From Gigantopelta aegis (lineage: Eukaryota; Mollusca; Gastropoda; Neomphalida; Peltospiridae), in the NCBI RefSeq assembly GCF_016097555.1, contig NC_054708.1, forward strand, positions 3,895,938 to 3,959,937: 64,000 nucleotides of DNA, written 5' to 3'. The first letter of the stretch is position 1, and every line of letters begins with the position of its first letter. A model generated the notes under the pieces. The model was given only the letters and a program-made list of their open reading frames with translations, did no database searches and was not told where the DNA came from. Shown one piece after another: positions 25,701 through 36,600 of this stretch. Made by a program: the position numbers and the translations under genes.

Positions 25701-27781
25701 CAATAAACATTTAACAAATATTGACTCATGTTGGTTTAGGTCACAATGTCTACGTTTGGACGTAATAGTATCTGGGTTTTTTCATCTTCATTAGTGACTG
25801 ATAAAAAAACCTTCATAAAAGATAATTATATATAAGTATAATTTGGCTGCCATAGTAATTAAATTTTGTTAACTAGGACACGTATATAATAAAAAGAAAA
25901 GCCACATACGCTCATCAGTTGTTGATTTGATGTAACTGACCGCTTGTGGCCGAGGGCGGTCAACTGGTTTCACAGAACACGGGCAGGTGGCGCCACCAGA
26001 CAGTTCACTGGACGGTTTTAAAAACAAGCCACCAATGTGAAGATTAATACTGATGTCAAGGCCAGATCCCAGGCTATTTACCCCGGCACTTTTACCAGAA
26101 TGGTCTTTGTGACACGGCTGTCCGTCGTGACAATGGCAGCCTTGTAATCCAGCTGGAGTCTGAGGTTTGGAGTTACTCTGCCCATCCAGTTTGCTTTGCC
26201 CGGAGTTTGGTTTTGCATGACCATGATCATTGTCGTGTCCATCATGTTTTGTTTGTCCAGAGTTTGGTTTCTGATGACCATGGGCATTGCCTTGTCCATC
26301 GTGTTTTGTTTGTCCAGAATTTGGTTTCTGATGACCATGGGCAGTGCCGTGTCCATCATGTTTTGTTTGTCCGGAGTTTGGTTTCTGATGACCATGGTCA
26401 ACATGTCCATCGTGTTTTGTTTGTCCAGAGTTAGGTTTCGGATGACCATGGGCATTGCCCTGTCCATCATGTTTTGTTTGTCCGGAGTTAGGTTTTAGAT
26501 GATCATGGTCAACATGGTCAACATGTCCATCGTGTTTTGTTTGTCCAGAGTTTGGTTTCTGATGACCATGGACATTGCCTTGTCCATCGTGTTTTGTTTG
26601 TCCAGAGTTTGGTTTCTGATGACCATGGCCATTGCCTTGTCCATCATGTTTTGTTTGTCCGGAGTTTGGTTTCTGATGACCATGGCCAACATGTCCATCG
26701 TGTTTTGTTTGTCCAGAGTTTGGTTTCTGATGACCATGGACATTGCCTTGTCCATCGTGTTTTGTTTGTCCAGAGTTTGGTTTCTGATGACCATGGTCAA
26801 CATGTCCATCGTGTTTTGTTTGTCCAGAGTTTGGTTTCTGATGACCATGGGCATTGCCTTGTCCATCGTGTTTTGTTTGTCCAGAGTTTGGTTTCTGATG
26901 ACCATGGGCATTGCCTTGTCCATCGTGTTTTGTTTGTCCAGAGTTTGGTTTCTGATGACCATGGGCATTGCCTTGTCCATCGTGTTTTGTTTGTCCAGAG
27001 TTTGGTTTCTGATGACCATGGGCATTGCCTTGTCCATCATGTTTTGTTTGTCCGGTGTTTGGTTTCTGATGACCATGGTCAACATGTCCATCGTGTTTTG
27101 TTTGTCCAGAGTTTGGTTTCTGATGACCATGGACATTGCCTTGTCCATCGTGTTTTGTTTGTCCAGAGTTTGGTTTCTGATGACCATGGCCATTGCCTTG
27201 TCCATCATGTTTTGTTTGTCCGGAGTTTGGTTTCTGATGACCATGGTCAACATGTCCATCGTGTTTTGTTTGTCCAGAGTTTGGTTTCTGATGACCATGG
27301 GCATTGCCTTGTCCATCGTGTTTTGTTTGTCCAGAGTTTGGTTTCTGATGACCATGGGCATTGCCTTGTCCATCGTGTTTTGTTTGTCCAGAGTTTGGTT
27401 TCTGATGACCATGGGCATTGCCTTGTCCATCGTGTTTTGTTTGTCCAGAGCTTGGATTTGGATGACCATGGTCAACATGTCCATCATGTTTTGTTTGTCC
27501 AGAGTTTGGTTTCTGATGACCATGGGCACTGCCTTGTCCATCGTGTTTTGTTTGTCCGGAGTTTGGATTTGGATGACCATGGTCAACATGTCCATCGTGT
27601 TTTGTTTGTCCGGAGTTTGCTTTCTGATGACCATGGTCTGTATTCCCTTCATGTTTTACTTGTTTGGAGTTTGGTTTTGGATCTGCATTTCCATTGTGTT
27701 TCAAACTGTGATCTGTTTGCTCATGCCCATGTTGTTTGGAATTGCCATGTCCTTTATGAGGTGGAGGCGCGATGTGTTCAG
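21578..27781 (-). CDS. Secreted His-rich repeat / mucin-like / LU-domain protein (four 3' exons)
   Basis: Four exons join in frame: His-rich 25910-27781, mucin-like 24791-25114, LU-a 23522-23651, LU-b 21578-21782 (TAA). The His exon has about 26 copies of the 19-mer NSGQTKHDGQGNAHGHQKP, then CHCHDGQPCHKDH and ATCPC. The next exon is Thr/Pro/Ser-rich (TTPTPTE), as in heavily O-glycosylated linkers. The last two form one Ly6/uPAR domain: RCYSCSD, FYKRC, then CRFCCYGDECN, the diagnostic CC...CN ending. The first three exons start in phase 1. The His exon lacks its own ATG: its acceptor (TATTCTCAAAAAG) needs an upstream exon ending in one base. Exon 1 or 2 of the neighbouring LU locus (33197-33233, 32198-32242) both fit, so shared signal-peptide use by alternative splicing is likely but unproven. 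His clusters suggest metal binding (inference). Confidence 0.78.
22010..22252 (-). mobile_element. tRNA-derived SINE, family B
   Basis: Sense features of the family are ACCGGCCTCGGTGG, AAGGCTGGTAGGTACTGG and a tail with GTGCCCAGGACAGCGTGCTT. This copy is reversed, in the intron between the two LU exons. Other copies lie at 37118, 47545 and 60400. Confidence 0.85.
22340..22430. mobile_element. Fragment related to the 3.2-6.0 kb DNA transposon
   Basis: Shares ATTTGCGTAACCGACAC and AACCACGTGACC with the subterminal regions of the element at 3174-6054. Confidence 0.5.
22595..22725. repeat. (GT)n (TA)n (GT)n compound microsatellite
   Basis: GT run, TA run, then GT run, in the LU intron. Confidence 0.95.
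23859..23987. repeat. 40-bp tandem repeat, three copies
   Basis: Unit ATAATAGATAAAACAGGTTC then TACACAGATACAGATATTGA, in the intron between the mucin-like exon and LU-a. Confidence 0.9.
24124..24264. mobile_element. Palindromic MITE / hairpin, about 140 bp
   Basis: Arms pair across the whole length: CTCTACGATATCGTAAAAC on the left with GTTTTACGATATCGTAGCG on the right, and GGCCAACATTTTCGAAGC with GCTTCAAAAATCTCTGGCC at the ends. This is typical of a foldback element. It is intronic. Confidence 0.8.
24480..24550. mobile_element. Family B SINE remnant
   Basis: TGTAACACCACTACACCGAC and CTCTCTCACCAACCGCTAAA match the middle of the family. Confidence 0.4.
25212..25345 (-). mobile_element. Family A SINE 3' fragment
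   Basis: TTGTTTTATTTAACGACGCC to GGAAACCCGCTGTCGCCAC, reversed, in the intron between the His-rich and mucin-like exons. An AAAT microsatellite follows at 25645-25680; 25350-25860 is otherwise featureless. Confidence 0.75.
26210..27640 (-). repeat. 57-bp coding minisatellite in the His-rich exon
   Basis: About 26 units of 57 bp (19 codons) in two main variants, one with KHDGQGNAHGHQKP and one with KHDGHVDHGHQKP. The unit length is a multiple of three, so frame is kept whatever the copy number. Three other frames also stay open through it, giving large but spurious ORFs. Confidence 0.93.
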
Positions 27782-27988
27782 CTTTTTGAGAATACACAGA
27801 AAAAATAATTATAAAACAAATAAATTTCCAAAATAGAAACAGCAAAACACACCGTCATATTAGAATGTACAATGGTGTCTGGTCATATTTGTATAATGAA
27901 TGCGTTCGTGTAAGCTATATACTGACATAACAATAAGATAAAGATACAGTACTCAAAGTGCACATGCTATTTTACAATAGGATACTAA

Positions 27989-27994
27989 TTTAAT
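27989..27994 (-). terminator. Possible poly(A) signal (ATTAAA) of the LU gene
   Basis: A common variant hexamer about 120 bp past the stop at 28114. Weak on its own. Confidence 0.35.
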
Positions 27995-28113
27995 TTCACT
28001 TTTCATATTTGAAGAAATATTAAAGCCATTATTTTTGTTTTATGTATAAGTAATTATTGAATTACATTTGCCCATGTTAGAAAATGTAACTTTACTAAAG
28101 CTACTTTAAAAGC

Positions 28114-31100
28114 TTATGATGCAAACTGTTTGGTTCCTACGTGCAGCCATACGGTATCAAAACTGATTGAATTGACTTTAAGAGACTTGCCATTTTGGGT
28201 AAGCTGTTTGTTACATCCGGCTTCTCCACAGCAGAAAAAACAGTGACCTTCAAATTCCTCATCCAGGTTACTACAACCCGGTGCATTGTTTTTCTCATAG
28301 CTATAACAACTCTGAAAAACACGATATTAGATATTAATTTGGTTTTGGTTAAAATGAGCAACTGATGAATGTATTTATAAAATTTCAATATTTTAGATAT
28401 ATATCTTATACAGTGTTCGTATTCCAGTAAAAAAAAGGCATGAGTTACAACATACTAATTATTATAGGATGTGAACTGCTAAATAAAAGTGTAGAATAGA
28501 CATTCACAGCATATCTGTAGTTTGGCTCACCTATTGCAAGTTACTAGACCAGTGTGTAACCAGTGCATTACAACTGGTATAGCAAAGGCCGTGGTATGTG
28601 CTATACTGTCTGTGGAATGGTGTTTATAAAACATTCCTTGCTACTAATGGAAATATGTAGCGGGTTTCCTCTTGAAGACTATACGTAAAACTTATCAAAT
28701 GTTTGATATCCAATAGCTGCTGATTAACAAATGAATGTGCTAGTCAAACAAAACTAACTAAACAGTGTGTATTGTTTATAGAAGTGTAAAATAGTTAATC
28801 ATACCTGCAGTTTGGCACACCTCTGGTCAATGAGCATTGTTAAATAGAAGTGTAAAATAGTTAATCATACATGCAGTTTGGCACACCTCTGGTCAATGAG
28901 CATTGTTAAATAGAAGTGTAAAATAGTTAATCATACCTGCGGTTTGGCACACCTCTGGTCAATGAGCATTGTTAAATAGAAGTGTAAAATAGTTAATCAT
29001 ATCTGCAGTTTGGCACACCTTTTGTCAATGAGCATTGTGAAATAGAAGTGTAAAATAGTTAATCATATCTGCAGTTTGGCACACCTTTTGTCAATGAGCA
29101 TTGTTAAATAGAAGTGTAAAATAGTTAATTATACCTGCAGTTTGGCACACCTTTGGTCAATGAGCATTGTTAAATAGAAGTGTAAAATAGTTAATCATAT
29201 CTGCAGTTTGGCACACCTCTGGTCAATGAGCATTGTTAAATAGAAGTGTAAAATAGTTAATCATACCTGCAGTTTGGCACACCTTTTGTCAATGAGCATT
29301 GTTAAATAGAAGTGTAAAATAGTTAATCATACCTGCAGTTTGGCACACCTCTGGTCAATGAGCATTGTGAAATAGAAGTGTAAAATAGTTAATCATACCT
29401 GCAGTTTGGCACACCTCTTGTCAATGAGCATTGTGAAATAGAAGTGTAAAATAGTTAATCATATCTGCAGTTTGGCACACCTCTGGTCAATGAGCATTGT
29501 GAAATAGAAGTGTAAAATAGTTAATCATATCTGCAGTTTGGCACACCTCTGGTCAGTGAGCATTGTTAAATAGAAGTGTAAAATAGTTAATCATACCTGC
29601 AGTTTGGCACACCTCTGATCAATGAGCATTGTGAAATAGAAGTGTAAAATAGTTAATCATATCTGCAGTTTGGCACACCTCTTGTCAATGAGCATTGCGA
29701 AATAGAAGTGTAAAATAGTTAATCATATCTGCAGTTTGGCACACCTCTTGTCAATGAGCATTGTGAAATAGAAGTGTAAAATAGTTAATCATATCTGCAG
29801 TTTGGCACACCTCTTGTCAATGAGCATTGTGAAATAGAAGTGTAAAATAGTTAATCATACCTGCAGTTTGGCACACCTCTGATCAATGAGCATTGTTAAA
29901 TAGAAGTGTAAAATAGTTAATCATATCTGCAGTTTGGCACACCTTTTGTCAATGAGCATTGTGAAATAGAAGTGTAAAATAGTTAATCATATCTGCAGTT
30001 TGGCACACCTTTTGTCAATGAGCATTGTTAAATAGAAGTGTAAAATAGTTAATCATACCTGCAGTTTGGCACACCTCTGGTCAATGAGCATTGTTAAATA
30101 GAAGTGTAAAATAGTTAATCATACCTGCAGTTTGGCACACCTCTGGCCAATGAGCATTGTTAAATAGAAGTGTAAAATAGTTAATCATACCTGCAGTTTG
30201 GCACACCTTTTGTCAATGAGCATTGTTAAATAGAAGTGTAAAATAGTTAATCATACCTGCAGTTTGGCACACCTCTGGTCAATGAGCATTGTGAAATAGA
30301 AGTGTAAAATAGTTAATCATACCTGCAGTTTGGCACACCTCTTGTCAATGAGCATTGTGAAATAGAAGTGTAAAATAGTTAATCATATCTGCAGTTTGGC
30401 ACACCTCTGGTCAATGAGCATTGTGAAATAGAAGTGTAAAATAGTTAATCATATCTGCAGTTTGGCACACCTTTTGTCAATGAGCATTGTGAAATAGAAG
30501 TGTAAAATAGTTAATCATACCTGCAGTTTGGCACACCTCTGATCAATGAGCATTGTTAAATAGAAGTGTAAAATAGTTAATCATGCCTGCAGTTTGGCAC
30601 ACCTCTGATCAATGAGCATTGTTAAATAAAAGTGTAAAATAGTTAATCATGCCTGCAGTTTGGCACACCTCTTGTTATTGAGTAGACCAGTGTCTATTGT
30701 TAAATAGAAGTGTAAACGTGTTAATCATGCCTGCAGTTTGGCACACCTCTTGTTATTGAGTAGACCAGTGTCTATTGTTAAATAGAAGTGTAAACGTGTT
30801 AATCATACCTGCAGTTTGGCACACCTCTTGTTATTGAGTAGACCAGTGTCTATTGTTAAATAGAAGTGTAAACGTGTTAATCATACCTGCAGTTTGGCAC
30901 ACCTCTTGTCAATGAGTAGACCCGAATCTGCGAACCATACGTGTGTTAGACACTGTGCCTGTAAATAAAATCACCATAGTATTGGTATTGAATTTTCATG
31001 GGTAGAAAAATACTGTTATTCTGCATTTAAAAAAAATCTGGTTTTAATAAAGATTTTAAAAGTTGGACAATTAAGCGAACACAATCGTATTATTTTCATA

Positions 31101-33233
31101 CTAAACATTTATGAATTTTAAAGTATACAAAAAGCTTGTTCATTTTGTGAATGTCTCAAAACTAAGCTCAAAGTACGTCAGGCCTTGAATTTTTTTATTA
31201 AATTAACTTAAAACTAGAACCATACCACCCATACATTAGTGTTTCATTTAGTGAGTGTTATGTCTATGTGCGTTATGTGCATGCGTGCATACGTGCACGC
31301 AAACGTATGAGCATATACTATACTAGTATTTATTGTAGCCATGTTGAACACATATATTTACATTGTCCATGTGGCACCTCTCTATGTTGGTGCATTCAGA
31401 ATTGTCTACAGCATCTTCACACGAGTAGCAGTAGAATGACCCATCTGCAATAAAATGCAAATATCAGTAGAATGACCCATATAAAAATAGCAGTAGGATG
31501 ACCCATCTAAAATCAAATCTGAATAGCAGTATGATAACCCATCTGAAATAAAGTGACATATCTGCAATAGAGAGTAAATAGCAGTAGAATGACCGATCTA
31601 AAATAAAGTGACATATCTGTAATAGAGTGTGAATGGCAGTATAATGACCCATCTGAAATAAAGTCACATATCTGTAATAGAGTGTCAATAGCAGGAGAAT
31701 GACCCATCTGAAATAAAGTCACGTATCTGTAATAGAGTGTCAATAGTAGTAGAATGACTAATCTAAAATAAAGTCACATATCTATAATAGAGTGTGAATG
31801 GCAGTAGAATGACCCATCCAAAATAAAGTGACATATCTGCAATAGAATGTCAATAGCAGTAGAATGACCCATCTAAAATAAAGTGACATATCTGTAATAG
31901 AGTGTCAACAGCAGTAGAATGACCCATCTAAAATAAAGTGACATATCTGCAATAGAGTGTCAATAGCAGTAGAATGACCCATCTGAAATAAAGTCACATA
32001 TCTATAATAGAGTATGAATGGCAGTAGAATGACCCATCTGAAATAAAGTCACATATCTGTAATAGAGTGTCAATAGCAGGAGAATGACCCATCTGAAATA
32101 AAGTCACATATCTAATATAGAGTGTGAATGGCAGTAGAATGACCCATCTGAAATAAAGTCACACTACTACTACTACAACAGGAATTGGCAACATTACCTC
32201 GACCTTGAGTAGGAGGCGCACACTTCACCACAAGACTGCAAGCTGCAATAATAATGTAATTCTGTTACAACAAACATATGACATTTTATCATATAACGCT
32301 AACATCATCTATTTGACTTTTCCCCTCATTGGGACGGGATTTTGCTCAGTGGGTAGAGCATTCACCTAGGTCTTATGATTGATCTTATTTAATATACTCG
32401 TGTTTTCCCCTTCCAACGACTGATATATTAAAGGACTTAGTATATGCGTTTCTGTCTGTGAGAAAGTCCCCTTCCAACTACTGATATATTAAAGGACTTA
32501 GTATATGCGTTTCTGTCTGTGAGAAAGTCCCCTTCCAACGACTGATATATTAAAGGACTTAGTATATGCGTTTCTGTCTGTGAGAAAGTACTGGATGTAT
32601 CTTTATATTGGATCTCTCATTGCTTACACCGAGTGTCAAAATAAACATGTTACATACCAAATAGCCTTTGTTTAAATTTGTTCTGAGGTGTTGTTAAAGA
32701 AATATTCCTTTCCTGTTCCGTTCTTTTCAGTTGAATAATTATAACATTGTGGATAGTAGCACATCTCTCTTACTGCATTGGTTGATCATTGATTTAACAT
32801 AGCTGTGTATGTCTCCCACACAGCTACAGCCAAGCGATACTAATATAAACAGTACAAGTATGTAACATAGATAATCAACTTGACTAAACACAATTGGAAA
32901 TGAAGTAAAACGTTTTTAAAAACCCCCATAAAATGACCCCAAAACCCCCCAAACAACAACAGCGAAAGAAAGAAAGAAAGAAACACAAAACCCCAACAAC
33001 AAATAATCATCCCTCACCCACACCCAACAACAACAACAACAACAACAAATCCACCCACGAAGTGAAACGAAAATTACATGTTAAACGTGCTGTATAGAAA
33101 CAGCAACAACAGCAGCAACAGCAGCAGCAACAGCAACTACAACCTTTCTCGCAAAATTATACTGGCATCAGTACACACAGAAATTGAAAAACCTACCTGC
33201 TATGACAAGAACGTGAACGAAAATAGGTGCCAT
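28114..33233 (-). CDS. Secreted LU (Ly6/uPAR, three-finger) domain protein, five exons
   Basis: Exons: 33197-33233 (MAPIFVHVLVIA), 32198-32242 (CSLVVKCAPPTQGR), 31362-31444 (FYCYSCEDAVDNSEC), 30887-30958 (AQCLTHVWFADSGLL, RCAKLQ), 28114-28311 (SCYSYEKNNAPGC, then CFFCCGEAGCN, stop TAA). Phases 1, 1, 0, 0 all agree and the total is 435 bases, 144 residues. After a signal peptide comes one LU domain with the expected cysteine pattern, including YCYSC near the start and CC...CN at the end. These disulphide-rich folds are usually secreted or GPI-anchored ligands or receptor modulators; no hydrophobic GPI tail is visible. A TATA box precedes it and ATTAAA lies about 120 bp past the stop. Exons 3 and 4 are each flanked by large arrays copied from their own splice junctions. 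The partner ligand is unknown. Confidence 0.85.
28545..28755 (+). mobile_element. Family A-related SINE without head
   Basis: AAAGGCCGTGGTATGTGCTA to the tail GATATCCAATAGCTGCTGAT, in LU intron 4. Confidence 0.75.
28805..30886 (-). repeat. Splice-donor minisatellite of LU exon 4 (66/78-bp units)
   Basis: CTGCAGTTTGGCACACCTCT recurs at 28805 and then every 66 bp to 30653, followed by three 78-bp steps that end at the real exon (30887). That makes 31 extra copies. On the gene strand each unit holds the last 30 or so exon bases (TTGAC-AGAGGTGTGCCAAAC) and then CTGCAG/GTATGATT, the intact donor. The 78-bp units nearest the exon keep more exon sequence (CTACTCA), so the array grew from the exon outward. 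Confidence 0.93.
31445..32165 (-). repeat. Splice-acceptor minisatellite of LU exon 3 (55-bp units)
   Basis: About 13 units. On the gene strand each contains TGACTTTATTTCAG then ATGGGTCATTCTACTGCT, i.e. an acceptor plus the first 18 bases of exon 3. The functional acceptor (TTTATTGCAG at 31445) is the last in the series. Confidence 0.92.
32335..32590 (+). mobile_element. SINE head followed by a 61-bp triplication
   Basis: TTGCTCAGTGGGTAGAGCAT is a tRNA-like A-box region. The body piece with CGACTGATATATTAAAGGAC, TTAGTATATGCGTTTCTGTC, TGTGAGAAAGT is present three times in tandem. Confidence 0.75.
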
Positions 33234-33306
33234 TGTCAGCGACCTCTAGTAAAAGACTAAACTATGATGACAAGACTGTGTCCTTGGCACAAACACCAAA
33301 CAGACA

Positions 33307-33314
33307 TATTTATA
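33307..33314 (-). promoter_or_regulatory. TATA box of the LU locus
   Basis: TATAAATA on the minus strand, about 75 bp upstream of the ATG at 33233. Confidence 0.65.
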
Positions 33315-33880
33315 CCCATCTGATGAGGGAGCGGGAGTCAAAACAAATATTATTATTCATTATTGTACAGAAATAAAAAATAATTTATAATTCTTGCCCC
33401 TTTTGCATAACTCGTTTACTTTATGAAAAAGGAATTCAGAGGATTCCACCTTGTGAATTGTACCAGGCTTATTTACCAGATGCTTGGGAAGCTAGAGAGA
33501 TGAAAGTAATCCTTTGGTCTGGGAATGTAAAAAATGCACACCGTTATCTTTTGTACACAGAAACAAAGACATCTGTAATAGAAAGTAATAAAACTTGATT
33601 AATTAGAACGTCTCGGCAGTATTTGTACGTTAGTTGAAGACAACTATTAGAAATAATATGTTACAGCGAAACAAATATGTAACTGCCCATTCACATTTAC
33701 ATTTTATTTGAACAAATGTACACATATTTAACAAGTAGCGTGATATAAACAAAATGGAGATTAGATGTCATTCGAGTCGACACCGTGAAGAAAATGAAGG
33801 GGATGATGTATATGGTTAGTTTGTCCTTGTTCTAGGGAGACATGGCCTTGGTGTATCGATCGTGTTGCACTGGCTGGGAC
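33315..33880. other. Upstream intergenic region of the LU locus
   Basis: No recognisable gene. AT-rich, presumed promoter-proximal sequence. Confidence 0.4.
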
Positions 33881-33884
33881 GAAT

Positions 33885-34195
33885 GGGGCGGCACGTAGCC
33901 CAGTGGTAAAGCGATCGCTTGATGCGCGGTTGGTCTGTGATCGATCCCCATTGGCAGACCCATTGAGCTATTTCTTCCCAGTGCACCATGGCTGGTATAT
34001 TAAAGGCCATGGTATGTGCTATCCTGTCTGTGGGATGGTGTATATAAAAGATCCTTGCTACTAATGGAAAACATTTAGCGGGTTTCCTCTCTAAGATTTT
34101 ATGTAAACCATTACCAAATGTTTGAAATCCAATAGCCCCTGATTAATAAATATTGTGCTTTAGTAGTGCAGTGTGTCGTTAAAGCAACCAAACAA
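33885..34195 (+). mobile_element. Family A SINE
   Basis: Head CACGTAGCCCAGTGGTAAAG and GTGATCGATCCCC, then body and tail ending GTCGTTAAAGCAACCAAAC. Confidence 0.85.
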
Positions 34196-34244
34196 ACTTT
34201 AACATTGGTTGGCACGGGTGATGCATGTTACGACCATTCTACTA

Positions 34245-34512
34245 CCGAGGAGCGGATCTAGTTAATTGGGTAGAACGCTCACCCGAGGTGCTTGGACCTT
34301 AGGATCGACGTCCCTCTGTGGAACAATTGCATATTCCCCGTCCCAACCAGTGTCCGGCGACTGGTGTATCAAATATCATATCATCTGTCCCGTCTGTGGC
34401 AAAGTGCGTATCAGTGACCCCTTGCTGCTAACAGAAAACTATGTTACTGATTTGTCTGGAGACTACACGTAAGAATGACCAAATGGTTGACATCCAATAG
34501 CCGGTGATTGAT
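34245..34512 (+). mobile_element. SINE with variant tRNA-like head
   Basis: GGATCTAGTTAATTGGGTAG is followed by a body related to family A (GTGTCCGGCGACTGGTGTAT, GACATCCAATAGCCGGTGAT). The TTAA-flanked element interrupts its 3' end. Confidence 0.7.
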
Positions 34513-34514
34513 TG

Positions 34515-35319
34515 TTAAAGCCGCACACCCCAGTTCCATCCAGCGAAAATAAATTATAATTTGGTTAATCTACAAACCTGTAACACACTTAGATCACGTT
34601 TTTATCAAATGGAGTGAAAAAGCAGGTTTTATATCGATAAATAACATGGGAATCCCCATGTCCCAATTGCTTGAAATAATTTTGAAAGTTTGTATTCTGA
34701 TGTCACCGGTAGATGTCGCTCGAAGCACAACAATGCCTACGTCACGACAAATTTCACAGACTTCGGGTGCGTTCTTTTCACCTCTCCTGGACATGTTCCA
34801 ACTGCTCTGTCCTGGTTGTATCCCCTCTCCAGATATCGTAGGACTTAGCAAAATTATTGGTTTTAAGGGTTTGTAACGTTTTATATTGAGATACTTACTT
34901 GTCTGAACTTTATTGTTACTGAAAATGTTCACGAACTGTGAAGAAAAATCTCACAAATGAACAACAACAAATGATGTTGATTGCGCGAACCGTGCACGAG
35001 AAAACAAACCGAACCAAAATGATAACGGTCACGTGGTATACCAACGTCTGTGACATTGAAATGGAAATATCCCGTCTGCTCAACGGTTTTTTCTCAAACG
35101 TGCGCCCGTTTTTCAGAAATAGGAAAAATGCATTTTGTGGTATTACAAACACCAGGATTACCAGGATTACCAAAAAACACTTCAGGTGAATGGAAATGTA
35201 TATTCTAAATAATAAACGGTAAGTAAAGTGCAATTTTATTTGTGAAAAAATGGGTTTAATAGCGAAAAACAACGCCGTAATGGTTAACAACTAGCCGTAA
35301 CTAGGGTGTGTCCCTTTAA
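34515..35319. mobile_element. TTAA-flanked MITE, about 800 bp
   Basis: Ends TTAAAGCCGCACACCCCAG and CTAGGGTGTGTCCCTTTAA are inverted repeats with TTAA at both borders. A TTAA target is typical of piggyBac and Kolobok superfamilies (assignment is inference). It interrupts a SINE tail: GATTG before and AATCACTGTGTTTTAGTGG after. Confidence 0.78.
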
Positions 35320-35679
35320 TAATCACTGTGTTTTAGTGGTTTGGGTCACTATTCTGCCACGACCTGACAGAAGTCCAGCTCTCAAAACTGGAAACATCCT
35401 TGTGCGTCGCATACAGGCATTAGACCCATCTGTACAGACTGGTAGAACTGGATGCAGCTTTACACTGCGAGTTGTCCCGTCAGCTGATCACACGACTTAC
35501 GGGAGGGATGCGACGAAGGGTCGAAGCCGTTATCCGCTAGGCTACCCTATGTTGACAATACCTAGCAAGTGCAAGTTTGGTGAAAACTGATTTACCAGAT
35601 ACGTTCCCTACTTTTAATGATGCATTATTAATCAAATGATGGAATGATAATATACACAAGACACGATAAGCAGAGCCAG

Positions 35680-35792
35680 AGCGCCACGACTGGTGTATCA
35701 AACGCCGTGGTATGTGCTATCCCGTCTGTGGGATGACGAATATGAAAGATCCCTTGCTAGTGGCGTCGTAAAACAAAACAAACTTTAAATTT
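35680..35792 (+). mobile_element. Short family A SINE fragment
   Basis: CACGACTGGTGTATCAAACG to GTGGCGTCGTAAAACAAAAC. Confidence 0.7.
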
Positions 35793-36072
35793 TTTAAGCA
35801 GTATCTTAATCCCGTGCTGATATTGGCTTTCCTCGATTACTCAAAATGTTTCAAACATGACCTCCTAGGTTTTGCCATCTCAGGGTAGAGAGGTACAAGC
35901 AACTGATGTTTTGGCTAAAGATATAATCTTTGAATTCCAAATAAAAAGTCCTCAGCAATATTAGTGGGAACGAATTTCTGTACACCGCATAAATTGTAAG
36001 GTTTTTCATATTAGACTAAAATGTGGCAGTAAATTAAAAGTGACCACATAAACGTACGAATGATCTACTAGT

Positions 36073-36470
36073 CTGTGAGTGGCAGTCCTCTCTATGACAG
36101 TGCAAGAGGGATGAAACGCCCAGTAAAGGATCCCATCGGGAGTGGCAGTCCTCTCCATGACAGTGCAAGAGGGATGAAACGCCCAGTAAAGGATCCCATC
36201 GGGAGTCGCTGTCCTCTCTATGACAGTGCAAGAGGGTGAAACGCCCAGTAAAAGATCCCATCGGGAGTGGCAGTCCTCTCCATGACAGTGCAAGAGGGAT
36301 GAAACGCCCAGTAAAGGATCCCATCGGGAGTGGCAGTCCTCTCTATGACAGTGCAAGAGGGATGAAACGCCCAGTAAAGGGTCCCATCGGGAGTGGCAGT
36401 CCTCTCTATGACAGTGCAAGAGGGATGAAATGCCCAGTAAAGGATCCCATCGGGAGTGGCTGTCCTCCTA
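36073..36470. repeat. 63-bp minisatellite, about six copies
   Basis: Unit AGTGGCAGTCCTCTCTATGA, CAGTGCAAGAGGGATGAAAC, GCCCAGTAAAGGATCCCATC, GGG. Divisible by three, so several frames are open, but none resembles a protein. No adjacent exon was recognised. Confidence 0.9.
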
Positions 36471-36499
36471 TAGTTTAGCTTAGTAACTGGTTTAACGTG

Positions 36500-36600
36500 T
36501 CCATATACCACTAGGGTTTCGAACACGCCTATCCCGAGTCCGGCGTCCGATAGGATCGGGGGTCTGACTCGGGACAGAGATAATGTCCTGCTATAGACGA
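36500..36600 (-). mobile_element. SINE family C fragment
   Basis: CATATACCACTAGGGTTTCG, then CACGCCTATCCCGAGTCCGG; related fragments at 47350-47405 and 61325-61420. Confidence 0.45.

Noticed and set aside
26495-27836. Three other open frames of 385-445 residues through the His-rich exon, on both strands
   Set aside because: They are shadows of the 57-bp unit, whose length is a multiple of three. Only the minus frame encoding the His-rich repeat links by phase-correct splice sites to the next exons.
36006-36526. Open frames across the 63-bp array
   Set aside because: Open because the unit is divisible by three; no start context, splice partner or protein likeness.
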